This document shows, in pieces, positions 6,798 through 16,042 of a DNA stretch of 37,010 bases. The translations under genes and the position numbers were made by a program. The notes below the pieces were generated by a model. That model saw only the letters and a program-made list of their open reading frames with translations, did not search any database and was not told where the DNA came from. This stretch comes from an uncultured Collinsella sp. (GTDB lineage: Bacteria > Actinomycetota > Coriobacteriia > Coriobacteriales > Coriobacteriaceae). The number at the start of each line of letters is the position of its first letter. Position 1 is the first letter of the stretch. Location of the stretch: positions 1 to 37,010 of the forward strand of contig CABSNA010000002.1 of assembly GCA_902478865.1 (NCBI GenBank), read 5' to 3'.

Positions 6798-7981
6798 TCG
6801 GCCCCCTCCAGGATACTGATCAGTTGTGCGTCACGCCAAAGCCCGTCCATGATCTTGGGCCAAAAGCTCTGGAAACGCAGGTAGCTTGCAGCGTTTTGGC
6901 GCGCATAGGCCTTTGCCTCGTCGATACCATGGCGCCAGATGCGCAGGTAGCCCTCATGCTCGCGGGTAAACACGCTGCGGACCATAGCGGTCTTGCGCAC
7001 GCGGTCGTCGAGCTCGCGCGAAATCCACGGGCCCGGGTAGGGCATGAGCGATGCTGCCGTAACGGGAATGAGCTCCTTTTGATGCGCGGCGAATGTCAAC
7101 TTTGCCCTTTCGTAGTACCAACGGTATACATCCTGCATAAAGCGCGGTGAGCGCTTTTCGGACTCCGGAGGCAGATGACGCACGGTCCACTCGTTATCGA
7201 ACCACACGTCGTAGCCAAACATGCGCATGTTAAAGAGGTAATCCAAGTCCTCGCCGCGGGTGATAAACGGGTCAAAGGCTACACGCGTAAAGGCGCGGGC
7301 GTGCAGGGCCATCAGGCCGCCGCACACGTAGTTGGAGCGCGAGATGCGGGTGCCCGAGAGCGCCTTTTTCATCCAACGGTTGAACTCGATGCGCTTGGTC
7401 CACCAACGATGGCAGATGCCCGCCTTGTCCGTGGGAGCCAGCGGCGAGCCGTCGCGATCGTAGAAATAGCCGCTCTTGACCAAGATCGGCAAGCCCTGAC
7501 GTGTCTGCTGCCCCAACGCATAGGTCGCGCGCTTCATAAAGTCGGCGTCGATGACAGTCTCATCGTCATCCAAAAAGATAACCGCGTCATGCCCCAGCAC
7601 AGCGGCACAGGCTAGCCCCATGTTGCGGATGGCACCGTAGCCTCGCAGGCTCACGCACTCGCCCGAACCCTTGGGCGCGATCTGAGCAACCCGGTCTGCA
7701 ATGCGCGAGGCCTGGGTGTTGGTGACAACGGTGACCTTGAGCGTGGGATGCGCGTCGACAATCTCGTGCACGCGCAGCGACACATCGGCTGTGGCAGAAA
7801 CGGGACAGACCACCAAAAGGATGATGCGCGGGATGTCACGTACCTGCTCAAGCGAGGCCAGGCAGCGGTCGAGTTCGGGATTGTCGGCGTTGAGTCGCGT
7901 CGAATGGTCATAGGTGCCAGGGGCGTTTGCGCAAGCGTCATCGCCCGCCCAATACGTTGGAATCACGACTGTGGCGTTCAT
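6794..7981 (-). CDS. Glycosyltransferase family 2-like protein
   Basis: A 395-residue protein that starts with the family-2 pattern MNATVVIPTYWAG and carries FLDDDET, the DXD-type metal and nucleotide-sugar site, near residue 150. A later ITRGEDLDYLFNMRMFGYDV matches the ED acidic motif of inverting GT2 enzymes. There is no membrane segment, so it is cytoplasmic or membrane-peripheral. The ribosome binding site GGGAGGG is strong. It is the first gene of an operon with the LytS/LytTR pair and overlaps the kinase by four bases, which suggests that surface glycan synthesis and the sensor are connected. Acceptor and sugar donor cannot be told from sequence. Confidence 0.85.
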   Translation of the reverse strand: MNATVVIPTYWAGDDACANAPGTYDHSTRLNADNPELDRCLASLEQVRDIPRIILLVVCPVSATADVSLRVHEIVDAHPTLKVTVVTNTQASRIADRVAQIAPKGSGECVSLRGYGAIRNMGLACAAVLGHDAVIFLDDDETVIDADFMKRATYALGQQTRQGLPILVKSGYFYDRDGSPLAPTDKAGICHRWWTKRIEFNRWMKKALSGTRISRSNYVCGGLMALHARAFTRVAFDPFITRGEDLDYLFNMRMFGYDVWFDNEWTVRHLPPESEKRSPRFMQDVYRWYYERAKLTFAAHQKELIPVTAASLMPYPGPWISRELDDRVRKTAMVRSVFTREHEGYLRIWRHGIDEAKAYARQNAASYLRFQSFWPKIMDGLWRDAQLISILEGAE

Positions 7982-8001
7982 GCCTTACCCTCCCTGCAAC
8001 A

Positions 8002-8037
8002 CAAAAACGGGACGCCGCCAAACACAGGCGACGCCCC
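8002..8037 (-). terminator. Terminator after the MFS transporter
   Basis: On the minus strand GGGGCGTCGCC pairs with GGCGGCGTCCC (11 pairs with two G-U) across a 7-base loop, followed by GTTTTTG. It lies about 115 bases after the transporter stop codon and just upstream of the glycosyltransferase ribosome binding site. Confidence 0.75.
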
Positions 8038-8152
8038 GCGACCTAGCTGATTCCATCATACCCACTTGGGCAAATCATTGCTCGCAAGTCGCAATGTTTA
8101 TTGCGGATAACCCCAAAAGAGTACCGTGGACAGGCACAATAGCCGCTCGCTC

Positions 8153-9412
8153 CTATGCGGCATGCTCTGCCGCCCGAGTCATGCGGGACAGGCGGACCAG
8201 CAGCATAAAGCCAACGACCAGCAGCACGCCAATGGAAAGGACGCCCAGCGACGGGTTGCCGGTCAGCGAGGTGACGACCGACACCAGGAAGGTGCCCATA
8301 ACGCTTGCATAACGACCAAAGATGTCAAAGAAGCCGTAGTACTCGTTGGATTTTTCCTTGGGGATAATGCGGCCAAAGTAGCTACGGCTGAGCGCCTGCA
8401 CGCCGCCCTGGAACAGGCCGACCATAATGGCAAGCACCCAAAACTCAAAGGCGGTCTTTAGGAAGAACGCGGCGAACAGCACAATGCCCATATAGGCGGC
8501 GACTGCCACCAAGATCATGTTGAGCGTGCCCACGCGGCCGGCGAGCTTGCCGTAGATGATGGCGGACGGAAAGGCCACGAACTGCGTGACGAGCAGCGCC
8601 AGGACCAACTGGGTCGAATCGATGCCCAAGGCCGATCCGTAGCTGGTTGCCATGGAAATGACCGTGTGCACACCGTCGATATAGAAGAAGAACGCGATCA
8701 TGTAGACCAGCACGGTCTTGTTGTGGGCGATCTCGCGCATGGTGTGTCCGACCTCGGAGAACACACCGCCCACGATGTGGCCGATGGTGTCCTCGGGACC
8801 GCGCTCGCGACCGTACTTTTGCTTATAGGTGCGAATGAGCGGCAGAGTAAAGATGAGCCACCAGGCACCAGTGATGATAAACGACAGACGCGTTGCCAGC
8901 ATGGTGGGGACGCCAAGAGCGGGGCCGCCCATGATGAGCGCCAGGCAGATGACGAACGGCACGGTGGAACCGATGTAGCCCCAGGCATAGCCCGAGCTGG
9001 ACACGGCGTCCATGCGCTCGTCGGTGGTAATGTCGGGCAGCATGGCGTCGTAGAACGTCATAGAAGAGTTAAGGCCGATGGTGCACAGCACGTACACGGT
9101 CAAAAATGCCATGGCGGACATTGGGATAGCCTGCGCCAGGCAAAGCACCAGGCCCGTGAGGAAGAAGCCCAAGAAGAACTTGATCTTGTTGCCGGCGTAG
9201 TCGGCAAGCGCGCCCAGAATGGGCATGAGCATGGCGATGACCAGCGAGGCAATCGTCTGCGCATTGCCCCAGGCGACCACCAGGTCGGCCGAAGAAGCGC
9301 CGGTATTGATGGCGTTAAAGTAAATGGGCACCACCGAGGTATTGAGCAGCACGAGGGCCGAATTGCCCACATCATACATAACCCAGTTACGCTCGAGCTT
9401 GGTGTATTTCAT
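8153..9412 (-). CDS. UMF1-family MFS transporter
   Basis: A 419-residue integral membrane transporter with about 12 hydrophobic segments. It resembles the UMF1 branch of the major facilitator superfamily (related to yeast Atg22). The supporting pattern is the opening LERNWVMYDVGNSALVLLNTS, the early PILGALADYAG loop, the middle segment IAFFFYIDGVHTVISMAT and the late GGVQALSRSYFGRIIPKEKS. These bacterial proteins have no settled substrate; amino-acid or metabolite efflux has been suggested for relatives. The start has AAGGG upstream. The gene appears monocistronic, with a terminator 115 bases beyond its stop. Confidence 0.88.
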   Translation of the reverse strand: MKYTKLERNWVMYDVGNSALVLLNTSVVPIYFNAINTGASSADLVVAWGNAQTIASLVIAMLMPILGALADYAGNKIKFFLGFFLTGLVLCLAQAIPMSAMAFLTVYVLCTIGLNSSMTFYDAMLPDITTDERMDAVSSSGYAWGYIGSTVPFVICLALIMGGPALGVPTMLATRLSFIITGAWWLIFTLPLIRTYKQKYGRERGPEDTIGHIVGGVFSEVGHTMREIAHNKTVLVYMIAFFFYIDGVHTVISMATSYGSALGIDSTQLVLALLVTQFVAFPSAIIYGKLAGRVGTLNMILVAVAAYMGIVLFAAFFLKTAFEFWVLAIMVGLFQGGVQALSRSYFGRIIPKEKSNEYYGFFDIFGRYASVMGTFLVSVVTSLTGNPSLGVLSIGVLLVVGFMLLVRLSRMTRAAEHAA

Positions 9413-9513
9413 GGACAGGGACCCTTCGTATTCGCCCGATATGCAGTTAGTTCATCGTACCCCAATTGTCCAGAACCGCCGGTAAGGATTCGGCAAAGGG
9501 GCACGCACGGGCC

Positions 9514-10458
9514 CTATTCCTCGCGGTCGAACTCCTCATCGGCATTGAGCACGCGACCGCTGTAGTTGACGTGACTGGTCACGGCATCCATGTCACCGGT
9601 CTCGATAAAACGTGCGACCGTGCACTCGTAATCGACCAGCGCGCGATCAAAGACCTCGGGGAAACTCTCGTTCGAGACCTCGTCGGTAAAGGGATTCTTC
9701 CATGTCAGATGGCCCAGGTTACCGGTGCGCTCGGGCAGCTCCGTCGTCACGCGATGGGCAAGGCCGTCGAGCAGCGAGTAGTCGTGCACCAAGCCCTCAA
9801 CCAGCGAGATCGCGCGCGTCTTTGCGGAGCCGGCCGGCTCAATCGCGCGGTAAAGTCGCTGCATATTGGCAACGGCAGCACCGTACTCCCCCGCCGGAAT
9901 GTCAATGCCGTACACGCGTCCGGCAACATAGCTCATCAGCACGCCGGCCACGCGATTGATGCGATCGGTAGTGACGATCTCGCCCGCCGGCGGGTAATCG
10001 TCGACCGTAGCGCCATCGCGTTTAAGCTGCAGCATCAGTACATCCAGGTCGCTCTCGATCACGGCATGGACCTGACTGCTCGAATCCTCAAGCTCTGAAT
10101 CGGACTCCACGATGCCAAACTGCTGCTCATAGACAAAGGGATGGGCGTTGCGGTCGAGCACGTAATGAGACAGCAGGCCCAGCGCAAAGGCGCGACCCAA
10201 GCTGGCGTCGCGCGGCAGCAGATGCGACACGCCGTCGCGCAGGCACGCGAACTGGCGAGACATACGCGACCGATGCATGACCTGCGCCAGCAGCGTGCAG
10301 TCGGAAACACGCGGTGTCAGAATGTGAAAGAAAAACGGGTCGGGGCCTTGGTTGCCCAAGATAAAGGCAATGCGCTCTTCATCGGACGTGATGACGCCCT
10401 GCGGAAGACGGTCGATGCTTTCCTCGCCAAACAGATGATGGGTGATAAGCGCGGGCAT
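9514..10458 (-). CDS. Zinc-dependent phospholipase C-like protein
   Basis: A 314-residue protein of the zinc-dependent phospholipase C/S1-P1 nuclease-like family. It begins MPALITHHLFGEES without a signal peptide and has the histidine/aspartate-rich metal-site pattern (THH at the N-terminus, GNQGPDPFFFHI, LGLLSHYVLDRNAHPFVYEQ and a later HAVIESDLD). These proteins are common as uncharacterised cytoplasmic members in Firmicutes and Coriobacteriia. Activity on phospholipids is a family inference only. The start was chosen at the ATG with AAAGGA upstream, ten codons into the longest frame. It lies 101 bases before the MFS transporter gene on the same strand. Confidence 0.82.
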   Translation of the reverse strand: MPALITHHLFGEESIDRLPQGVITSDEERIAFILGNQGPDPFFFHILTPRVSDCTLLAQVMHRSRMSRQFACLRDGVSHLLPRDASLGRAFALGLLSHYVLDRNAHPFVYEQQFGIVESDSELEDSSSQVHAVIESDLDVLMLQLKRDGATVDDYPPAGEIVTTDRINRVAGVLMSYVAGRVYGIDIPAGEYGAAVANMQRLYRAIEPAGSAKTRAISLVEGLVHDYSLLDGLAHRVTTELPERTGNLGHLTWKNPFTDEVSNESFPEVFDRALVDYECTVARFIETGDMDAVTSHVNYSGRVLNADEEFDREE

Positions 10459-10550
10459 AATGATCCTTTCGATTTCATTCGATGCCACCCATTATGCCCA
10501 CCGCGCGCCCATGCCAAACCTGCGATGGTAAACGACGGCATGCAGACCGT

Positions 10551-11285
10551 CTACGCAAGCCCCAAGTGTGCTTTAACCTCGGCAGCGCGACGGCGGGACA
10601 CGGGCACCGTCGAGGTTACGCGATCGAGTCTGAGCTCCATAAGACCCGTGGAACCGATCTCGACATTGTGCACGTCTTCCAAATTGACCAGATAGCTGCG
10701 ATGAACGCGAATAAAGCCCTCGGAGACCAAGCGACGCTCGAGCGAAGAGATCGACTCATTGATCAGGTACGTTCCCTCGGCGCAGATGGCGTTGCAAAAA
10801 TCGGCGCGCGCCTCAAAGTAGCAGACGTCTGCGGCGGGAATGAACACCTTTTTGCCCCCGCGGTCCACCGTCAGACGCAAAGGCTGGCGCGGAGCGTGGA
10901 TAACACGACGGGCACCCAAGGCTGCCTCGATCTTGTCGAGTGCCTTTGACAGGCGTGCGTCCTCGACCGGCTTGACGACATAGTCGACCGCATCGAGGTT
11001 ATACGCATCGGCGGCAAACTCGGCAAACGCCGTCACAAACACAACCACCGGCGGCGTCTTTAGGTTCTGCAGCGTCTCGGCAAGCTCAATTCCCGAGCGG
11101 CCGGGCATCGTGATGTCCAAAAACAACACGTTGGGCTTGTTCGAGAGAATCGACTCCACGGCCTCGGTAACATTGCCCGCCTCGGCAATCTGGCCCACAC
11201 GCGTATCCTTTTCCAACAGATAGCGTAGCTCAGCCCTAATGGGAGGTTCGTCATCAACCACCAAGATGTTCCAGCCTTCGGACAT
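10551..11285 (-). CDS. LytTR-family response regulator (system 2)
   Basis: A 244-residue paralogue of the regulator at 4665-5381. The receiver has ILVVDDEP (D11-D12), phospho-acceptor D57 in VLFLDITMPG and K105 in DYVVKPV. The C-terminal LytTR domain contains GFIRVHRSYLVNLEDV and ends in the same VPVSRRRAAEVKAHL pattern as system 1. The ribosome binding site GAGGGGAAG is well placed. It follows its kinase gene by 38 bases. The two regulators are close relatives, so cross-recognition of DNA sites is possible. Confidence 0.93.
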   Translation of the reverse strand: MSEGWNILVVDDEPPIRAELRYLLEKDTRVGQIAEAGNVTEAVESILSNKPNVLFLDITMPGRSGIELAETLQNLKTPPVVVFVTAFAEFAADAYNLDAVDYVVKPVEDARLSKALDKIEAALGARRVIHAPRQPLRLTVDRGGKKVFIPAADVCYFEARADFCNAICAEGTYLINESISSLERRLVSEGFIRVHRSYLVNLEDVHNVEIGSTGLMELRLDRVTSTVPVSRRRAAEVKAHLGLA

Positions 11286-11323
11286 ATGTGCTTCCCCTCT
11301 TTTTCTCTCAATCCAACCGCGTG

Positions 11324-12715
11324 CTACGCCGTCAACGGCGCCGGCTCATGCGGCTCGCCGTTCAGCTCGACGATGACCTGCGTTCCCACGCCCTCCTGGG
11401 ACTTCACGCGCATGCCGGAATCTTCTCCGTAAAAGAAATGGATGCGCTGAAGCACGTTGAAGAGCGCCAGGCCGCAACCTCGCTTGACGGAGCCGTCGGC
11501 GGTAATGCTCTCGGGCTCCTCCAGGCGATGTTGCTCAAACAGATGCGCGCAGACTTCTTCGCTCATACCGATGCCGTCGTCCTCGACGATGATCTCCAAA
11601 CCGTCATCGGTCTCGAAAGCCCTAACATGAATAGAAAGCGGCTCGGTCTCGCGCTGCGCGTGCTTGATGCAGTTTTCGAGCAACGGCTGCAAGATAAACG
11701 GCGGCACCATGCAATCGCGCACCTCAAAGTCGATATCGACCGAGACGCGCAGACGGCCGTCGCCATAACGAGCCTGCATAAGATTGATATAGCGAGTGCC
11801 CTGTTCCACCTCGTGCTCGAGCGTTGTGAGGGTATCGGAATCAGAAAGCGTCTGACGATAGTAGTTGGAGAAGTCGATCAGCAGCGACCTGGCCTTGTCC
11901 GGCTCGGTACGTACGAGCGACACGATGGTGCTGATGGTGTTAAACAGAAAATGAGGATCGACCTGCGATTGCAAGGCGCGCAGCTCCACGCGGGCCGTAA
12001 GCTCGTCCTGGCGCTCGAGCTCAAAGCTCGCAAGCTGCGTGGAAATGAGGTCGGCAAAGCCCGAGGCAAGCGCCGTCTGGCGCATATCGATGCTGCTCAG
12101 ACGGGGATAATACAGCTCGAGCGTGCCCACGCAATGCCCGCGCACGGTAAGCGGTGCGACAATACCGGCGCGCAGGCGCGGAAAGTAGCCACCCGTCTCG
12201 GTCGAGGCATCGCGCGAGAACACGCTTTGCTCACCGCTGTTGATCACGTTGAGCGTAGTCCGCAGTACCACCGGGGTGCCCGCGGGGCATTTTGCCGAGT
12301 CCTCGCCCCAGCTTGCCAACACCTGCTTGCCGTCGGTAAAGCAGATGGCAGAGGCGATAGTTTCGGACAGGATGATCTTAGAGGCGCCCAGGGCAGCTTC
12401 GGGCGTAAGGCCGCGCGACGTGTAGGCGAATATTTTTGAAGCGATGGCGAGCGTGCGGTCGGTTGCGCTCGATGTGAGGTCGTCGGGAACGACAAAGACG
12501 TACGAGAAGAAGAAGCACAGCATGACCAAGCCGGCAATGACGACAACGGCCGGAACGGGATTGGGATTATCGGTTAGATCCCAGATGAGCAGCAGGATAA
12601 GCAGCGGAACGACAATACCGAGCAAGATGGCTTGAACCACATGCTGAGCGGTACGAAAGACCTTGGTAGAGTTGTAACTCTTGCCCAGTATCAGCCTATT
12701 GAGATCCACCGTCAT
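11324..12715 (-). CDS. LytS-like sensor histidine kinase (system 2)
   Basis: About 463 residues. Two hydrophobic segments lie near residues 28-45 and 55-74, followed by a GAF-like region, the VDPHFLFNTIST phospho-acceptor motif (H255 from the chosen start), N box LLENCIKHA and G boxes EDDGIGM and KRGCGLALFN. It is similar throughout to the kinase at 5454-6797, pointing to duplication. The start is uncertain. The ATG at 12715 directly abuts AAGGAG, whereas a GTG two codons later (12709) has a normal six-base spacing and may be the true start. A further upstream ATG lies inside the terminator of the amidohydrolase gene and was rejected. Confidence 0.92.
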   Translation of the reverse strand: MTVDLNRLILGKSYNSTKVFRTAQHVVQAILLGIVVPLLILLLIWDLTDNPNPVPAVVVIAGLVMLCFFFSYVFVVPDDLTSSATDRTLAIASKIFAYTSRGLTPEAALGASKIILSETIASAICFTDGKQVLASWGEDSAKCPAGTPVVLRTTLNVINSGEQSVFSRDASTETGGYFPRLRAGIVAPLTVRGHCVGTLELYYPRLSSIDMRQTALASGFADLISTQLASFELERQDELTARVELRALQSQVDPHFLFNTISTIVSLVRTEPDKARSLLIDFSNYYRQTLSDSDTLTTLEHEVEQGTRYINLMQARYGDGRLRVSVDIDFEVRDCMVPPFILQPLLENCIKHAQRETEPLSIHVRAFETDDGLEIIVEDDGIGMSEEVCAHLFEQHRLEEPESITADGSVKRGCGLALFNVLQRIHFFYGEDSGMRVKSQEGVGTQVIVELNGEPHEPAPLTA

Positions 12716-12742
12716 CTCCTTCTTACTGACGCACCCCATAGC

Positions 12743-12768
12743 AATAAAGAGGGCCGCAAGCGACCCTC
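12743..12768 (-). terminator. Terminator after the amidohydrolase gene
   Basis: On the minus strand GAGGGTCGC and GCGGCCCTC form a 9-pair stem with a tight loop, followed by TTTATT. It ends only about 28 bases before the second LytS start. Confidence 0.75.
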
Positions 12769-12827
12769 TCCATTGCATTATGCAATCAAATACTGTGTTT
12801 TACATCAAGCCATCGATGAACGGTAGC

Positions 12828-14105
12828 TTAGGCGCTGTACTTGTTTGCCTCGCCGAAGGTGCCGCCCTCGACAATCCAGCCGTCCTTCATGATGACGTCC
12901 ATGTTGTCGGTGTTGAGCACGTGGATGTCGGCGGCGACGTCACCGTTGACGACCAGCAGGTCGGCGCACTTGCCGGCCTCGATGGAACCGGTCTCGTCCT
13001 CGATGTGGCACATCTTGGCACCGTTGAGAGTGGCACAGGTGATGGTCTCGACCGGGGTGAAGCCGATCTTGTCAACGAACTCGTACATCTCCTCGATGGA
13101 GCAGGTGCCGTACGGGGTGACAAAGGAGAAGGAGTCGGAGCCGATCGTCATGACGACGCCGCGCTTCTTGGCCTCGCGCAGGCAGTCGTAGTTGCGCTGC
13201 AGCTCCTTCTCGACCAGGGTGCCCTCGTACTTGTCGTGCAGCTCGGGGACGTAGACGGGCGGATAGGTGGCATACCAGGTGGGCAGGAAGGCGATCGTCG
13301 GGGTGAAGAAGGTGCCCTGCTCGGCCATGAGGTCCATGGTGCGCTCATCGATATCGAAGCCGTGAATCAGCTGCTCGCAGCCAAAGCGGACGGAATCGTA
13401 GGCAGCGGCGTGGTTGTTGTAGCAGTGGCTCCACACGGGGATGCCGACCATCTTTGCCTCTTCGACCACGGCCTGGATCTCCTCGGAGCAATAGTGCTGG
13501 TCGCGACCGGAGTCCCAGCGCCAGATGCCACCACCGGTTGCCCAGATCTTGATGGCATCGGGGTTCTCGCGCAGGCGACGACGGACGGCCTTGCGCAGCT
13601 CCCAAGGACCGTCGACTTGATCGCCCCAGGGGTGCGATTCCTTGTTGAGCTCCTGGCTGCAGTGGTGGGAGTCGCCGTGGCCGGCAACGCGGCAGAAGCC
13701 AAGGCCGGTGGCCAGAACGCGCGGGCCCTTGAAGACGCCCTTGTCGATGCAGTCACGGATCTGGATACCAAAGCGGCCGATCTCGCAGACGGTGGTGAGG
13801 CCGTGGGTGAGGCAGTCGTAGGCCTGCTTGACTGCGACAGCCTGCTTCTCGAGGAGCGGCTGCATGACCCAGTCGGTGTCATCGTCGGTCAAGTTGCCCG
13901 AGAAGTGCAGGTGGGTGTCGATCAGACCGGGAAGGACGGTCTTGCCGGCGGCGTCGATAACCTCAACGCCCTCGGGAAGGTCCTGCATAGCACCGGCGTA
14001 CTCGATCTTGCCGTTGTCGTCGACGAGAACGAGGGAGTTCTCGACCGGCTCGGCACCGGTACCGTCGATGAGCTTACCGCCAACGATTGCATACTTAGTG
14101 GACAT
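12828..14105 (-). CDS. Amidohydrolase-superfamily metal enzyme
   Basis: A 425-residue cytoplasmic amidohydrolase of the type often annotated imidazolonepropionase-like or Xaa-Pro dipeptidase-like. The binuclear metal site is complete: HLH at 65-67, a candidate carbamylated Lys K186 in IKIWATGG, H227 in SHCYN, H248 in IHGFD and D324 in IGSDS. The closing GSIEAGKCADLLVVNGD returns to the small beta-sandwich domain. Strong ribosome binding site AAGGAGGA. It is encoded 131 bases downstream of the APC permease and near carbamate kinase, so it probably hydrolyses an imported amide, ureide or cyclic amide. The exact substrate cannot be read from sequence. Known substrates of close relatives include acyl-lysine and acyl-arginine dipeptides. 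Confidence 0.88.
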   Translation of the reverse strand: MSTKYAIVGGKLIDGTGAEPVENSLVLVDDNGKIEYAGAMQDLPEGVEVIDAAGKTVLPGLIDTHLHFSGNLTDDDTDWVMQPLLEKQAVAVKQAYDCLTHGLTTVCEIGRFGIQIRDCIDKGVFKGPRVLATGLGFCRVAGHGDSHHCSQELNKESHPWGDQVDGPWELRKAVRRRLRENPDAIKIWATGGGIWRWDSGRDQHYCSEEIQAVVEEAKMVGIPVWSHCYNNHAAAYDSVRFGCEQLIHGFDIDERTMDLMAEQGTFFTPTIAFLPTWYATYPPVYVPELHDKYEGTLVEKELQRNYDCLREAKKRGVVMTIGSDSFSFVTPYGTCSIEEMYEFVDKIGFTPVETITCATLNGAKMCHIEDETGSIEAGKCADLLVVNGDVAADIHVLNTDNMDVIMKDGWIVEGGTFGEANKYSA

Positions 14106-14236
14106 GGTTCCTCCTTATGGATCCATATAGTGGGCGAGGCCGTGTTGGGTTAAGGCCTCACAAAGCTACCCAAGTGGCGCCGGGTTCGGCGCACGGAAGA
14201 GAGGGTCCCGCGCACCCGATCCGCCCCGGCTCGGCG

Positions 14237-15688
14237 TTACTTTTTGCGGGAATTGGTGAAAGCCATGAGGGCCAGGCCAATAGCCAACCAGCCGATCACG
14301 ATGCTCCACTCCACCATGTTGAGGGAGGCGGGAGAGAACGGAATCACGAGCAGGCCGATGATGATGGCGCAGGCAGCGATAGCGAGGCCGATGCCAAACT
14401 TGCCGCCGGGCACCTCGTAGGGACGAGGCAGGTCGGGCTCGGTGAAGCGCATGCGCAGGCAAGCGAGGGCGACCATGCCGCAGGAGAAGATGAAGGCGAG
14501 AGCCGACACGTTGGTCAGAGGGATGAGCATGTTCTTGCCCAGGAACGGACCGACGACGGTGATGACGCCCAGAACGACGCAGGCGAGCTTGGGAGCGCCG
14601 GACTTGGGGTCGACCTCGGCGAATTTCTCGGGCAGCTGGCCCTTGCGGCCCATGGCGAGCATGATGCGGCTCGTGGCGCCGTAGAAGGAGTTCATCGGGC
14701 CCATGGGTCCAAGCGTGGCGATGACGAGCATGGCCAGGTACAGGAGCATGTTGATGCCCTTGAGGCAGGCAAGCGCGGGAACCGGGCTCTTAACAAACTC
14801 ATGCCAGTCGAGGATGGTGCCGAACGAGTAGATGCAGACCATGTAGAAGCCGCCGGCGGCCAGCAGGGCCAGGGAGATGATCTTGCCGAACTTGTTCCAG
14901 TTGAGGCCCTCGGCTGCTTCCTCAGCCTGCTGAGGAATGGTGTCGAAACCGGCGTAGAAGAACGGGGTCAGAACCAGGACCGACACGATGCCGGCGAACA
15001 GGCTGGTGCTCTCGGTAGCGGCCTTGCCGCCGCCAGCGCCGGCGACCTGGGAGAACACGGGCATGGCGTTGTCCGGCGAGCCGGTGAACAGCGAGACGCC
15101 CATGGCGAGCAGCATGCCGCAGAGCAGGGCCTTGGTCAGGAAGGCCTGGAGCTTGGCAGCCGAGCTGGCACCGCGGAAGTTGAGGAAGATGACGTAGACT
15201 GCAAAGCCGAGCGCGATCAGCGTCGGGAACAGGTAGACGTCGGCCCCCAGTATGGTGTAGAGCTTGACGGCGCGCAGCCACTCAAGGCCGGGCAGGCTGC
15301 CGAACATCTCGGACACGAGGGTCGAAATGGCGATGGCCTCCCACGGGCACAGGATGCCGTTGCCCAGGGCCAAAAGCCATCCGGTGATGTAGCTCAGCGT
15401 ACGGCCAAAGCTACGATCGACATACTCGACGATGCCGCCCGAGATGGGGATAGCAGCCGTGAGCTCACCGAAAACAGCTCCGACGGGCACGAGGAAGATT
15501 GCACCCAAGAGGAATGCGATCATAGCGGGAACGGGACCGCCGCCCACGACCATCCAGTCGCCGACCTGCAGAACCCAACCGGTACCGATGATGGCACCGA
15601 AACCGATGGTGAAGAAGTTCCAGAGCGAAAGCGTTTTCTTCATGCCGCCGTTATCCTCGACTGCAACTTCTGCGTTCTTGTCCGCCAT
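14237..15688 (-). CDS. APC-superfamily amino acid/amine permease
   Basis: A 483-residue membrane transporter with about 12 helices. The first helix carries the APC signature FTIGFGAIIGTGWVLQVG, followed by PVGAVFGELTAAIPISGG, as in amino acid/polyamine/organocation permeases. Strong ribosome binding site AAGGAGGGG. It lies upstream of the amidohydrolase on the same strand and is the likely importer of its substrate. The leader has two hairpins: GCGCGG/CCGCGC, and TGACGCC/GGCGTCA just before the ribosome binding site. These could affect expression. Substrate unknown. Confidence 0.9.
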   Translation of the reverse strand: MADKNAEVAVEDNGGMKKTLSLWNFFTIGFGAIIGTGWVLQVGDWMVVGGGPVPAMIAFLLGAIFLVPVGAVFGELTAAIPISGGIVEYVDRSFGRTLSYITGWLLALGNGILCPWEAIAISTLVSEMFGSLPGLEWLRAVKLYTILGADVYLFPTLIALGFAVYVIFLNFRGASSAAKLQAFLTKALLCGMLLAMGVSLFTGSPDNAMPVFSQVAGAGGGKAATESTSLFAGIVSVLVLTPFFYAGFDTIPQQAEEAAEGLNWNKFGKIISLALLAAGGFYMVCIYSFGTILDWHEFVKSPVPALACLKGINMLLYLAMLVIATLGPMGPMNSFYGATSRIMLAMGRKGQLPEKFAEVDPKSGAPKLACVVLGVITVVGPFLGKNMLIPLTNVSALAFIFSCGMVALACLRMRFTEPDLPRPYEVPGGKFGIGLAIAACAIIIGLLVIPFSPASLNMVEWSIVIGWLAIGLALMAFTNSRKK

Positions 15689-16042
15689 TGTTCCCCTCCT
15701 TTCCTGTTTGACGCCCTTGGCGTCACCCCTTGCGCGGTCCGTTTTGCCGCGCGCTTTTATTCCATGGCTTTAAGATACGGCCTTGGCGCAGCAGCGCCGC
15801 TCGCAGCTCGACCGAAGGCAGAACTGCAAAACGAGCGGCACCGTTTTTGGGACGAACGGCGGGAGACGTCATTCGTCTTGGACGCTTTCATCTTGTCTGC
15901 TTTTGAATACCTGTTGCCGTGGCGCTTGGCGCGCGGCGCGGCAACGTTCATACCATTTGTCAGGCTTTTGGCGCACATGCCCATGTGTCGTGCATCTTTT
16001 TATGTAGGATAGACAAGTTACACATGAGACAAGGTGATTCGA
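15689..16042. other. Divergent regulatory region, permease / C39-like gene
   Basis: A gap of about 350 bases between divergent genes. It contains two hairpins in the permease leader: a perfect 7-bp stem with loop CTT at 15709-15725, and GCGCGG/CCGCGC just upstream of it. No open frame with a ribosome binding site is convincing. Promoter boxes for the plus-strand gene are weak: TTGGCG, about 17 bases, then TGCATC; or TAGGAT near 16009. Confidence 0.35.

Noticed and set aside
12681..14153. A 490-residue open frame on the plus strand
   Set aside because: Antisense shadow of the amidohydrolase, which has a complete metal site.
14117..16012. A 631-residue open frame on the plus strand
   Set aside because: Antisense shadow of the APC permease with a Gly/Glu/Asp/His-rich nonsense composition.
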